In this document: piece by piece, positions 1-7,531 of the stretch | Layout: each line of letters opens with the position of its first letter | Numbering within the stretch: the stretch's first letter is position 1 | Assembly (NCBI RefSeq): GCF_001592125.1 | Contig: NZ_BCWI01000005.1 | Coordinates: 62,001 to 126,000, forward strand | DNA from: Microbacterium hominis NBRC 15708 | GTDB lineage: Bacteria > Actinomycetota > Actinomycetes > Actinomycetales > Microbacteriaceae | Length of the DNA stretch: 64,000 nucleotides | Reading direction: 5' to 3' | The notes under the pieces: generated by a model | The model's input: the letters and a program-made list of their open reading frames with translations, nothing else | What the model was told of the DNA's origin: nothing | The model's database searches: none | Made by a program: the position numbers and the translations under genes

Positions 1-38
1 CTCGCACCCTCGGGCCGTCCGTCACGGTCGTCGACCAT
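1..38 (-). CDS. 5' end of an unidentified gene running off the left edge
   Basis: An ATG at 38 on the minus strand is preceded by a strong purine-rich ribosome binding site (GAGGAGGAGGACACC just upstream) and opens a frame without stops to the window edge. Only 12 complete codons are visible (MVDDRDGRPEGA). Nothing can be said about function. The ribosome binding site is the main evidence; it could also be a chance match. Confidence 0.45.
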   Translation of the reverse strand, partial: MVDDRDGRPEGA

Positions 39-144
39 GGTGTCCTCCTCCTCGCCGAGCCCACGTCGTGGCTGAGATCACTGTGCCGCCCGCCCGGCCG
101 GCGGGCCAGGGCCTTGACGGCGCGGTCGGGCCCGCAGTAGGCCC

Positions 145-459
145 TCAGCCGGCGCGGCGCTCGGCGAGCAGGGACCGGTGCTCGGGGTGGGCGTCGAACC
201 AGTCGGAGACGTACCAGCAGACCGGGCTGATCGCGCGATCGCCGCGGGCGGCGACCTCGGCGACGGCGCGGGCGACGACCTCGCCGGCGTAGCCGTGGCC
301 GCGGAAGGTCGGGACGGTGTACGCCCGCGTCATCGCGACCGTGCGGCCGTCGTCGCGGTAGTCGAGCACGCTCACGATCTGCTCGCCGTCGCGCAGGACG
401 TACCGCGACTGCTCCGCCTCGTTCGTGAAGGACAGGTCGTCGCGTGTCTCTCCGGTCAT
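145..459 (-). CDS. Short GNAT-family N-acetyltransferase
   Basis: A 104-residue protein of the short GNAT type (COG2388-like). The acetyl-CoA pyrophosphate-binding loop is visible as RGHGYAG at residues 53-59, followed by the helix that normally packs on the cofactor. A conserved Cys in SPVCWYV lies near residue 81. Short GNATs of this kind transfer an acetyl group from acetyl-CoA to an amine, but the substrate is unknown. Leaderless transcription is likely: TAGCGT at 466-471 is 6 bases from the ATG. The next gene upstream is on the same strand but separated by 46 bases. Confidence 0.85.
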   Translation of the reverse strand: MTGETRDDLSFTNEAEQSRYVLRDGEQIVSVLDYRDDGRTVAMTRAYTVPTFRGHGYAGEVVARAVAEVAARGDRAISPVCWYVSDWFDAHPEHRSLLAERRAG

Positions 460-505
460 GCCTCTACGCTACGCCGCGCCGCCGTGACGGGGGCCGGGTG
501 CGTCG

Positions 506-1081
506 CTATCGCCGCGGAGCCTCCGGCAGCGAGCGCACCCACGCGTCGACCTCGCGCTGCCCGCGCAGCCGGACGACGGGATCGCCCGCCGCGATGCGCG
601 CCTCCATCCGCCGGGTCATCGTCGGATGGGTGGTCCACGCCCAGCGGATGATGTTGTCCTCCGGCGCCCACTTCAGCCAGGTCCGCGGGCGCTCGCGGTT
701 GCCGTGCCAGAGCTCTTCGCGAAGGATGCCGCGGCGCAGCGTGCGCCGGATCACCCGCGCCATCACGACCGGCCGCGAGTGGTCCACCCAGACCACGGCG
801 TCGGCGCCGCCCGGGGTGCCGGGCTCCATCAGGTCGCCCAGGCGCGAGTTCCAGTTGCCGTCCGCGACCCACCCCTCCGGGTGCGCCGCGAGGAACGCCC
901 GCACGCGGTCCTGGGCCTCGTCGAGGTCGCGGTACGTCCACCCCTCGTCCCAGAACACCGCGTCGAGCTCGAGCCGGGCGAGCCCCATCCGCGCGGCCAC
1001 GACCTCCGCGAGCCGGGACTTGCCCGACCCCGAGGTGCCGACGACACGGATGCGATGGGGAGGGGACGCGCGCACGATCAT
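506..1081 (-). CDS. P-loop ATPase of the adenylate-kinase/topology-modulation type
   Basis: A 191-residue soluble protein with a Walker A motif GTSGSGKS at residues 15-22, a paired Asp in the strand ELDAVFWD, and an Arg-rich stretch (RVIRRTLRRG) that could act as a lid. This matches small nucleoside-kinase-like proteins annotated as AAA ATPase or DNA topology modulation protein (FlaR-like). The phosphoryl acceptor is unknown. An in-frame ATG at 1093 would add four residues. I chose 1081 because TATGAC ends 7 bases before it, as at other leaderless starts here. Confidence 0.75.
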   Translation of the reverse strand: MIVRASPPHRIRVVGTSGSGKSRLAEVVAARMGLARLELDAVFWDEGWTYRDLDEAQDRVRAFLAAHPEGWVADGNWNSRLGDLMEPGTPGGADAVVWVDHSRPVVMARVIRRTLRRGILREELWHGNRERPRTWLKWAPEDNIIRWAWTTHPTMTRRMEARIAAGDPVVRLRGQREVDAWVRSLPEAPRR

Positions 1082-1128
1082 GCACTCTGTCATATTCCGT
1101 CATCTTGCGGCGGCGGCATCCGTGCGGT

Positions 1129-1158
1129 TTGACACATCCGGACACCGTTCGTCATAAT
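1129..1158 (+). promoter_or_regulatory. Near-consensus sigma-70-type promoter for the leaderless Cys leader peptide
   Basis: A perfect -35 hexamer TTGACA (1129-1134), an 18-base spacer and CATAAT (1153-1158). The -10 ends 7 bases before the ATG at 1166, so the predicted transcript starts at or next to the A of that ATG. It is the closest match to a housekeeping promoter that I found in the window. Confidence 0.8.
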
Positions 1159-1165
1159 CAGGCGC

Positions 1166-1264
1166 ATGACTGACAACGCACGCACTCTGTCCGCCCTGGA
1201 GGCGAACGGACATGCCGGCATCATGATGCCGCGCGTTGCCATGTGTTGCCGAATGTGCCACTGA
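1166..1264 (+). CDS. Cys-rich leader peptide (32 aa), probably leaderless
   Basis: An ATG-started reading frame of 32 codons that ends in CCRMCH and a stop, with three Cys in the last six residues. A near-consensus promoter places the transcript start at its first base. The next gene is a winged-helix regulator whose start lies 218 bases after the peptide's stop codon. Short peptides ending in clustered Cys codons are known in actinobacteria as cysteine-sensing attenuators: ribosomes stall when charged tRNA-Cys is scarce. I infer the same role here. There is no Cys-specific downstream gene to confirm it, and codon-level conservation could not be checked. Confidence 0.65.
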   Translation: MTDNARTLSALEANGHAGIMMPRVAMCCRMCH

Positions 1265-1376
1265 CGGTGAACCCCGCCGGGTGCGCCCGCCGACGCTGAC
1301 CCACACTCTCAGCCGGCGCCACCCCCCGAGCACCGCACCGCGCACAACGCGGATGCCGGCTGTCTCGCACAGGCCC

Positions 1377-1396
1377 TCGCATCGGATCCGATGCGA
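1377..1396. promoter_or_regulatory. Perfect 20-bp palindrome between leader peptide and regulator
   Basis: TCGCATCGGATCCGATGCGA is self-complementary over all 20 bases. It lies 86 bases before the start of the winged-helix gene. It could be an operator for a dimeric repressor, perhaps autoregulation by the downstream protein, or a hairpin acting as part of an attenuator. Confidence 0.55.
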
Positions 1397-1481
1397 CATC
1401 TTCCTCCGGGCCCCTCGCAACACACACTCGAACCCGCTTCTCGGCCCTGCGCCCGGGTTCCGCCTCCGAAGGACATCTCCC

Positions 1482-2222
1482 GTGTCGAACTCCGCTCTCC
1501 TCGCCTCGCCCGCCCCCGTCCGTCACCTCCGCGCCGTCCCCGACGTCGCCGCCCGCCCTGCCGCTCCCGCTCCCGCCGCTCCGGCGACGGCCGCACCGCC
1601 GACCGGCAGCGTTCCCGTCGGCACCGCTCCGCGCGGGTTCGCGCTGTACGTCGGCATCGACGAGGCGAAGGCCGCCGCCGCCGGCGTGTCGCTGTCGACG
1701 CTCGTCGAGGCCCTGCGGCGCACGCTCGGCGAACTCGCCCCGCACGCCGAGACGTACGCGACCGTCGCCCTGGCCCCGGCCGGCGCGGGCGGCCGTGACG
1801 TCGACGTCGTCCGCCTCGCCCTGCACGAGCCCAGCGCCGTCGCGCGCACGAAGCAGGAGGAGCCGGAGGACGACCACGTCCCCGGCGGCGTCACGATCGA
1901 CATCTCGCGTCGGCGCGTGCACATCGAGGGCGAGGCGGCGCAGCTGACGTTCAAGGAGTTCGAGCTGCTGCAGTACCTCGTGCTGCGCGAGGGGCGCACG
2001 ATCGAGCGGGCCGAGCTCGTCTCGTCGCTGTGGAGCCACGCCGACGCCGAGGAGGCCCCCGGCGAGCGCACCATCGACGTGCACGTGCGACGGCTGCGCT
2101 CCAAGCTCGGCCGCTACGAGGACATCGTGCGAACCGTCCGCGGCATCGGCTACCGCTTCGACCGCCACGCCGACGTCGTCATCCGCTACGGCCACGGCAC
2201 CCCCTCGCCCGACCGCTTCTGA
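1482..2222 (+). CDS. Winged-helix (OmpR-type) transcriptional regulator without a receiver domain
   Basis: A 246-residue protein. Residues 137-228 form an OmpR/PhoB-type winged helix, with the recognition helix and wing visible in RTIDVHVRRLRSKLG (196-210) and GIGYRFDRH. The usual phosphoacceptor receiver is missing. Instead there is an Ala/Pro-rich start (1-50) and a compact alpha/beta segment (51-120, FALYVGIDEAKAAA) that I do not recognise. The GTG start at 1482 was chosen because GAAGGA lies 8 bases upstream and the protein upstream of it is low-complexity. The gene follows the Cys-rich leader peptide on the same strand, so cysteine- or sulfur-responsive control is likely; its targets are unknown. 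Confidence 0.8.
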   Translation: MSNSALLASPAPVRHLRAVPDVAARPAAPAPAAPATAAPPTGSVPVGTAPRGFALYVGIDEAKAAAAGVSLSTLVEALRRTLGELAPHAETYATVALAPAGAGGRDVDVVRLALHEPSAVARTKQEEPEDDHVPGGVTIDISRRRVHIEGEAAQLTFKEFELLQYLVLREGRTIERAELVSSLWSHADAEEAPGERTIDVHVRRLRSKLGRYEDIVRTVRGIGYRFDRHADVVIRYGHGTPSPDRF

Positions 2223-2286
2223 GCCACGGCGCGTCCGGCGCGTCCGACCGCCCGCGGTGTCGGAGGTGGTGACGTAGGGTGTGCGC

Positions 2287-3255
2287 ATGACGACGCGGGA
2301 GAGGATGCCGGTGCGCCCGGCACCGGTGCGCACCCGTGACCCGCGACCCGCCTCGCCGCGCCCCGTCGAAACCGAGTACCGCCCGCGCCTGCCGATCGAT
2401 GCGGCGCGAGCGATCCGGCATCAGCAGCGCGGCGCGCACGATCCGTCGCAGCGGGAGCACGAGGGGGTCATCTGGCGCGCGACCCGCACGCCCGAGGGCG
2501 TCGCGACGCTCGCGCTGCGCATCGAACGCACCCGCGTGCGCGCCGCCGCGTGGGGACCGGGAGCCGCGTGGGCGCTCGCGCAGGTGCCGGCACTGTGCGG
2601 CGCCGATGACGACCCCGCCGGCTTCGAGGCGCACCACCATCCGGTCGTCGCCGAGACCCACCGCCGGCACGACGACCTGCGCCTCGGCCGCACCGATCTC
2701 GTCTTCGACGCGCTCGTCAGCGCGATCTTCGAGCAGAAGGTCACGGGCCTGCAGGCCTTCGGCGCCTGGCGGATGATCCTGACCTGGTGCGGCGAGCGCG
2801 CGCCCGGTCCCACGCCGCTGCCGATGTTCGCCCCGCCCGCCGACTGGCATCGCATCCCCAGCTGGACCTGGCATCGCGCGGGGCTCGAGCCGGCGCAGTC
2901 GCGGACGATCGTCGAGGCCGCCGCCCGGCGCGCGTCGATCGAGCGGGTCGCGACGGATGCGGCATCCGCCGATGCACCTCTCACCGCTCTGCGCGGGATC
3001 GGTCCGTGGACGAGCGCGGAGGCGCGCATCCGCGCCTTCGGCGACGCGGATGCCGTCAGCGTCGGCGACTATCATCTCGCCCACCAGGTCGGTTACGCGT
3101 TGACGGGACGCCGCGTCGACGACGACGGGATGCTGGAGCTGCTCGAGCCCTGGCGCGGGCACCGGCAGCGGGTCATCCGCCTGCTCGGGCTCAGCGGCCG
3201 GTTCGAGCCGCGGCGGGGTCCGCGCCTCGCGCCGGAGGACCATCGCGCGCGGTGA
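2287..3255 (+). CDS. DNA-3-methyladenine glycosylase, AlkA-like
   Basis: A 322-residue base-excision repair enzyme. The helix-hairpin-helix is at GIGPW (237-241) and the catalytic Asp of the HhH-GPD superfamily is D261 in VSVGDYHL. The upstream part carries the AlkA-like fold (LVFDALVSAIFEQKVTG). It would excise alkylated purines by hydrolysing the N-glycosidic bond. The start at 2287 (ATG) is preferred over the GTG at 2281 because TAGGGT (2275-2280) ends exactly 6 bases before it. The first ~40 residues are Pro/Arg-rich and not part of the fold. Confidence 0.88.
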   Translation: MTTRERMPVRPAPVRTRDPRPASPRPVETEYRPRLPIDAARAIRHQQRGAHDPSQREHEGVIWRATRTPEGVATLALRIERTRVRAAAWGPGAAWALAQVPALCGADDDPAGFEAHHHPVVAETHRRHDDLRLGRTDLVFDALVSAIFEQKVTGLQAFGAWRMILTWCGERAPGPTPLPMFAPPADWHRIPSWTWHRAGLEPAQSRTIVEAAARRASIERVATDAASADAPLTALRGIGPWTSAEARIRAFGDADAVSVGDYHLAHQVGYALTGRRVDDDGMLELLEPWRGHRQRVIRLLGLSGRFEPRRGPRLAPEDHRAR

Positions 3256-3286
3256 CGCGGTGACGGCGATCTCCTAGGCTGACGGC

Positions 3287-3505
3287 ATGACGCACAGAGG
3301 CTGGCCGCGCGGTCGCATCGGATGGCTGGTCGGCACGCTCGTTCTGCTGGCGGCCGGCGTGGTGTTCGGGCTGATCCTGCAGAACGTCTGGCTGGGACTG
3401 CTGCTGGCCATCATCGTCTCCATCGGCTGGCTCCTCGCCTACGAGTCATGGCGCGGTCGCACCCCGCGGCTCGACGATCCCTGGGACGACGGCGCGCAGC
3501 TCTGA
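3287..3505 (+). CDS. Small membrane protein, two transmembrane segments
   Basis: A 72-residue protein with two hydrophobic helices (about residues 12-30 and 33-51) and a charged C-terminus ending DDPWDDGAQL. The start has a likely leaderless promoter: TAGGCT (3275-3280) ends 6 bases before the ATG. No family is recognised. It is transcribed in the same direction as the siderophore operon that follows, but the iron-controlled promoter lies after it, so it is not part of that operon. Confidence 0.65.
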   Translation: MTHRGWPRGRIGWLVGTLVLLAAGVVFGLILQNVWLGLLLAIIVSIGWLLAYESWRGRTPRLDDPWDDGAQL

Positions 3506-3514
3506 CCCCCTCCT

Positions 3515-3544
3515 TTGGCGGTGTCGACGCCCATCCGGCATAGT
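3515..3544 (+). promoter_or_regulatory. Promoter of the siderophore uptake operon
   Basis: TTGGCG (3515-3520), an 18-base spacer and CATAGT (3539-3544) predict a start near 3551. That places the transcript start inside the DtxR/IdeR box that follows, the normal arrangement for iron repression. Confidence 0.55.
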
Positions 3545-3549
3545 AGAGA

Positions 3550-3568
3550 TTAGGTATGCCTAACCTAT
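3550..3568. promoter_or_regulatory. DtxR/IdeR iron box
   Basis: TTAGGTATGCCTAACCTAT matches the 19-bp DtxR/IdeR consensus (TTAGGTTAGGCTAACCTAA) at most positions, including both outer arms. Fe(II)-loaded DtxR would bind here and block the siderophore operon; low iron would release it. Confidence 0.88.
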
Positions 3569-3611
3569 CTCGCGACGACGGTCGCGTCACACCGCAACCG
3601 AGGAGTTCCCT

Positions 3612-4601
3612 ATGACCCTGCGCCGTTTCGCGGCCGCCGTGCCGCTGGCCCTGGCATCCCTGCTCGTCCTGTCCGCCTGCGCCGGCACCTCCACCGCGCC
3701 CGCGTCGTCCGCCGCGGCCGCCGCCGACTACTACCCCGTGACGGTCACCGACCTCGGCGGCAACGAGGTCACGATCGAGAGCGCGAACAGCGTCGCGATC
3801 ACCGACAACCGCCTCTTCCAGCTCGCCGCCGACTGGGATCTGCCGATCACGGTCGCGCCGCGCGATCTCATGAGCCCGAACAACCCGCTGAAGGACGACG
3901 AGGACATCCTCAACATCGGCACGCACGGCGAGCCGGACTACGAGCAGATCGTCGCGGCCGGCCCCGACCTCGTCATCACGGGCTACCGCTTCGGAGGCGA
4001 GGAGACCGCGAAGGGCGTCCGCGACGCGGCCCCCGACGCGGCGATCGTCGACACCGACACCCCCGCCGGGATGTCGGCCGACGAGTACCTCGTGAAGAGC
4101 GTCACGCTCATGGGCGAGATCTTCGACCGCAAGAACGAGGCCGCCGCGCTGATCGCGCAATTCCACGACGCCGTCGCCGCCGCCACGGCCGCCTACGACC
4201 CGGCCACGACGGTGATGGGGCTGATCACGACGGGCGGCGAGATCAACTACTCCAACCCGACGGACGGGCGCGGCGCGAGCATCTTCTTCAGCCTGCTCGG
4301 GCTGACGCCCGCCCTGGATGCCGCGGGCACGCAGACCGACAAGGGCGACACCCTCTCGCTCGAGGCGCTGGCCGCCGCCGACGCCGACGTGTTCCTCGTG
4401 CTGGACCGCGACGCCGCCGTCGGCGACGGGGAGGTCACCCCGGCGCTCGATCTCATCACGGGCTCGACCGCACTGGCGAACGTCGCCGCGGTGAAGGATC
4501 GCGCGATCTACATCCTCCCGTCCGACTACTACCTGACCGAGGACGTCTTCGCCTACATCTCGGTCCTCAACGGCCTCACGACGCTCTTCGAGAGCCGCTG
4601 A
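3612..4601 (+). CDS. Siderophore-binding lipoprotein of an iron ABC transporter (FatB/CeuA type)
   Basis: A 329-residue substrate-binding protein. The signal peptide ends in a lipobox LSAC with the lipidated Cys at 23. The rest is a cluster-8 (FepB/FatB/CeuA) binding protein, with motifs VTVTDLGGNEVTIE near the mature start and a C-terminal half carrying TDGRGASIFFSLLG. It would capture a ferric siderophore at the outer face of the membrane. The ATG at 3612 has a GAGGAG site 6 bases upstream. It opens a five-gene operon behind a DtxR box. No siderophore synthetase is in the window, so uptake of an exogenous or distantly encoded siderophore is possible. Confidence 0.9.
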   Translation: MTLRRFAAAVPLALASLLVLSACAGTSTAPASSAAAAADYYPVTVTDLGGNEVTIESANSVAITDNRLFQLAADWDLPITVAPRDLMSPNNPLKDDEDILNIGTHGEPDYEQIVAAGPDLVITGYRFGGEETAKGVRDAAPDAAIVDTDTPAGMSADEYLVKSVTLMGEIFDRKNEAAALIAQFHDAVAAATAAYDPATTVMGLITTGGEINYSNPTDGRGASIFFSLLGLTPALDAAGTQTDKGDTLSLEALAAADADVFLVLDRDAAVGDGEVTPALDLITGSTALANVAAVKDRAIYILPSDYYLTEDVFAYISVLNGLTTLFESR

Positions 4602-4690
4602 CGCCCCCACAGGTCGCCGCCGCGACCCCCGGCATCCCGCACGGCGGGCCGGGAGGCCGTGGCGGCGGCCACCGCTCGGAGCCGCCTCCC

Positions 4691-5716
4691 ATGCCCGATC
4701 CCACCGCCCTGCGTCGCGTGACGAACGTCGACGCGCTCGCCACCCGGCGAGCACCCGTGCGGAGCCGGCGCCGGCGCGCCGTGACCCTCGCCGCGGGCGT
4801 CGCCGCCACGGCGGTGCTGCTGGGCGTCTCCCTCTTCGTCGGCGTCGCCGACATCACCGACCCCACCGGCGCCGACTTCCTGTGGATCACCCGCGTCCCG
4901 CGCACCGCGTCGCTCATGCTGGCGGGGGCGAGCATGGCGATGGCGGGACTCGTCATGCAGCTCATGACCCAGAACCGCTTCGTCGAGCCGACCACCGTCG
5001 GCACGACGGAGTGGGCCGGCCTCGGACTCCTGCTCGCCGCAGTGCTGGCGCCGTCGGCGGGAGTCGTGGCGAAGATGCTCGCCGCGATCGCGTGCGCGTT
5101 CGTGGGCACCCTCGTCTTCTTCGCGTTCCTGCGGCGCGTGTCGCTGAAGTCCTCCCTCATCGTCCCCATCGTCGGCATCATGTTCGGCGCCGTGATCAGC
5201 GCCGTCACGGCGTTCATCGCCATCCGCGCGGGGCTGCTGCAGATGCTCGGCGGATGGTTCCTGGGCCGCTTCACCGGCGTCGAGGCCGGTCGCTACGAGC
5301 TGCTGTGGATCGTCGTCGCCGTCGCCGCGGTCGTCGCGTTCACGGCCGACCGCTTCACCGTCGCCGGGCTCGGCAAGGAGGTGGCCACGAACGTCGGGCT
5401 GCACTACGAGCGCGTGGTGCTCATCGGCGTCGGGCTCGTCGCCATCACGACCGGCGTCGTCACCGTCGTGATCGGGATGCTCCCCTTCCTCGGCCTCATC
5501 GTGCCGAACCTGGTCTCGATGATCCGCGGCGACGACCTCCGCGAGAACCTGCCGTGGGTGTTCCTCGCGGGAATCTGGGTGGTGACGGTGTGCGACATCA
5601 TCGGTCGCATCGTCATCATGCCCTTCGAGATGCCCGTCTCCCTCGTGCTCGGCGTGATCGGGCCGGTGGTGTTCATCGGGATGCTGCTGCGCACCCGGAG
5701 GACCGATGCTCGCTGA
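4691..5716 (+). CDS. FecCD-family siderophore permease, first subunit
   Basis: A 341-residue integral membrane protein of the BtuC/FecCD family, with about nine hydrophobic segments after a basic N-terminus (SRRRRAVT). The family signature ASMAMAGLVMQLMTQNR and the cytoplasmic coupling region (GMLPFLGLIVPNLVSMIRGD) are present. It would pair with the next gene to form the translocation channel. It starts 89 bases after the binding protein and overlaps the next gene by 11 bases. The start has only a weak purine run (CGGAG, 9 bases away). Confidence 0.9.
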   Translation: MPDPTALRRVTNVDALATRRAPVRSRRRRAVTLAAGVAATAVLLGVSLFVGVADITDPTGADFLWITRVPRTASLMLAGASMAMAGLVMQLMTQNRFVEPTTVGTTEWAGLGLLLAAVLAPSAGVVAKMLAAIACAFVGTLVFFAFLRRVSLKSSLIVPIVGIMFGAVISAVTAFIAIRAGLLQMLGGWFLGRFTGVEAGRYELLWIVVAVAAVVAFTADRFTVAGLGKEVATNVGLHYERVVLIGVGLVAITTGVVTVVIGMLPFLGLIVPNLVSMIRGDDLRENLPWVFLAGIWVVTVCDIIGRIVIMPFEMPVSLVLGVIGPVVFIGMLLRTRRTDAR

Positions 5717-6758
5717 CCGCGCCACCGGCCGTGCCACCGCATCCGCCCCCGCCGCGCCCCGCGCCGTCGGCGCCTACGCGAGCGCCGCGCGGCGCTCGCG
5801 CGCGCACCTGCGGACCGCCGCCCTCGTCGCCGTCGCCCTCGCGCTCACGGTGCTGCTGCTGACGTGGGACAACCGGTTCGAGCCGTTCAGCGATCGTTGG
5901 TGGCGGGTGACGTCGATGCGGACCACGACCGTCGTCGTGATCGCCCTCGTGACGTTCTGCCAGGCCCACGCCACCGTCGCGTTCCAGACGGTGACGAACA
6001 ACCGCATCCTCACCCCCTCGATCATGGGGTTCGAGTCGATGTACGTGCTCATCCAGACCGCCGTCGTCTTCGTGTTCGGGACCACGTCGGTGTCGGGCCT
6101 GTCCCCGACCTGGCGCTTCGTGCTGCAGTCGGCGGCGATGGTGCTGTTCGCCGTGCTGCTGTACTCGTGGCTGCTGTCGGGACGCTTCGGCAACCTGCAC
6201 GTCATGCTGCTCGTGGGCATCGTCCTCGGCACGGCCATGAGCTCGCTGTCGACCTTCCTGCAGCAGCTGCTCGATCCCAGCACCTTCGACGTGCTGCGCG
6301 CACGCCTGTTCGGCAGCATCGGCAACGCGGACACGGGGCTGCTGTGGCTCGTGGTCCCGATCTGCGCCGTCGCCGGAGGGGCGGTGCTCCTGCTGTCCCG
6401 GCGGCTCGACGTGCTCGCGCTCGGCGGCGACATCAGCACGGGTCTGGGCATCCGCCACCGGCGCCAGGTGATGCTCATGCTCACCCTGGTGGCGGTGCTG
6501 ATGGCGATGAGCACGTCGCTGGTCGGGCCCATGACGTTCCTCGGCTTCCTCTCGGCGACGCTGGCCTACGCCGTCGCCGACACCCACGAGCACCGCCGGG
6601 TGCTGCCGACCGCGTGGCTGGTCGGCTACGTCATCCTGACCGGCGCCTACTTCCTGCTGCGCCACGTCTTCTCGCTCGTGGACAGCGTGACCATCGTCGT
6701 CGAGCTCATCGGCGGCATCCTGTTCCTGCTCGTCGTCTTCCGGAAGGGGCGCCTGTGA
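5706..6758 (+). CDS. FecCD-family siderophore permease, second subunit
   Basis: A 350-residue second permease, less similar to the FecCD consensus in its N-terminal third but with the same membrane topology and the coupling region VGPMTFLGFLSATLAYAV. It has a GGAGG site just before the ATG, which lies inside the end of the first permease gene, so translational coupling is expected. Two different permease genes point to a heterodimeric channel, as in CeuBC/FatCD-type importers. Confidence 0.9.
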   Translation: MLADRATGRATASAPAAPRAVGAYASAARRSRAHLRTAALVAVALALTVLLLTWDNRFEPFSDRWWRVTSMRTTTVVVIALVTFCQAHATVAFQTVTNNRILTPSIMGFESMYVLIQTAVVFVFGTTSVSGLSPTWRFVLQSAAMVLFAVLLYSWLLSGRFGNLHVMLLVGIVLGTAMSSLSTFLQQLLDPSTFDVLRARLFGSIGNADTGLLWLVVPICAVAGGAVLLLSRRLDVLALGGDISTGLGIRHRRQVMLMLTLVAVLMAMSTSLVGPMTFLGFLSATLAYAVADTHEHRRVLPTAWLVGYVILTGAYFLLRHVFSLVDSVTIVVELIGGILFLLVVFRKGRL

Positions 6759-7522
6759 TCCGTCTGGACGGTGTCGTGAAGGACTACGGAGCCACCCGCA
6801 TCGGCCCCGTCTCGCTCGAACTGCCCGCGGGCGGGATCATCTCCCTCGTCGGGCCCAACGGCGCGGGCAAGTCCACGCTGCTCACGATGATGGGCCGCCT
6901 CTCGACGCCCGACACGGGGACGATCACGATCGGCGGCGTCGACGTGCACCGCACGGCGTCGAGAGAGGTCGCGCGCATCGTGTCGATCCTGCGGCAGGAG
7001 AACCATTTCGTCACGCGGCTGACCGTGCGCCAGCTCGTCGGATTCGGGCGGTTCCCACACAGCGGCGGCCGGCTGACCGCCGGCGACGAGGAGAAGATCT
7101 CCGAGGCGATCGACCTCCTCGATCTCGCCCCGCTCGAGCAGCGGTTCCTCGATCAGCTCTCCGGGGGCCAGCGCCAGCGCGCGTACGTCGCCATGGTGCT
7201 CGCGCAGGACACGCGCTACGTGCTGCTGGACGAACCGCTCAACAACCTCGACGCCGAGCACTCCGTGCGGATGATGATGCAGCTGCGTCACGCCGCCGAC
7301 GCCCTCGGGACGACCATCGTGATCGTCCTGCACGACATCAACTTCGCCGCCGCCTACAGCGATCGCATCGTCGCGATGGACGACGGCGCGATCGTGGTGC
7401 ACGGCACCCCCGACGAGATCATCCGGGACGATGTCCTCAGCCGCGTCTTCCGCACCCCCGTCACCGTCCTCGACGGTCCGACGGGACGATTCGCCGTCTA
7501 CCACCGTCCGCCCGTCCACTGA
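6755..7522 (+). CDS. ATP-binding subunit of the siderophore importer
   Basis: A 255-residue ABC ATPase. Walker A GPNGAGKS, Q-loop near ILRQENHF, signature LSGGQRQR and Walker B YVLLDEPLNNLD are all intact, and the H-loop is VLHDINFA. This is the FepC/CeuD type. The GTG start at 6755 overlaps the permease stop by four bases (GTGA), and the alternative of an upstream start is excluded by the permease frame. It powers import by the two preceding permeases. Confidence 0.92.
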   Translation: MIRLDGVVKDYGATRIGPVSLELPAGGIISLVGPNGAGKSTLLTMMGRLSTPDTGTITIGGVDVHRTASREVARIVSILRQENHFVTRLTVRQLVGFGRFPHSGGRLTAGDEEKISEAIDLLDLAPLEQRFLDQLSGGQRQRAYVAMVLAQDTRYVLLDEPLNNLDAEHSVRMMMQLRHAADALGTTIVIVLHDINFAAAYSDRIVAMDDGAIVVHGTPDEIIRDDVLSRVFRTPVTVLDGPTGRFAVYHRPPVH

Positions 7523-7531
7523 GGAGCCCGC

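Noticed and set aside
178-1157. Several long plus-strand frames opposite the acetyltransferase and ATPase genes
   Set aside because: They have Arg/Ala-rich composition typical of antisense frames in GC-rich DNA, lack ribosome binding sites, and overlap genes with clear motifs.
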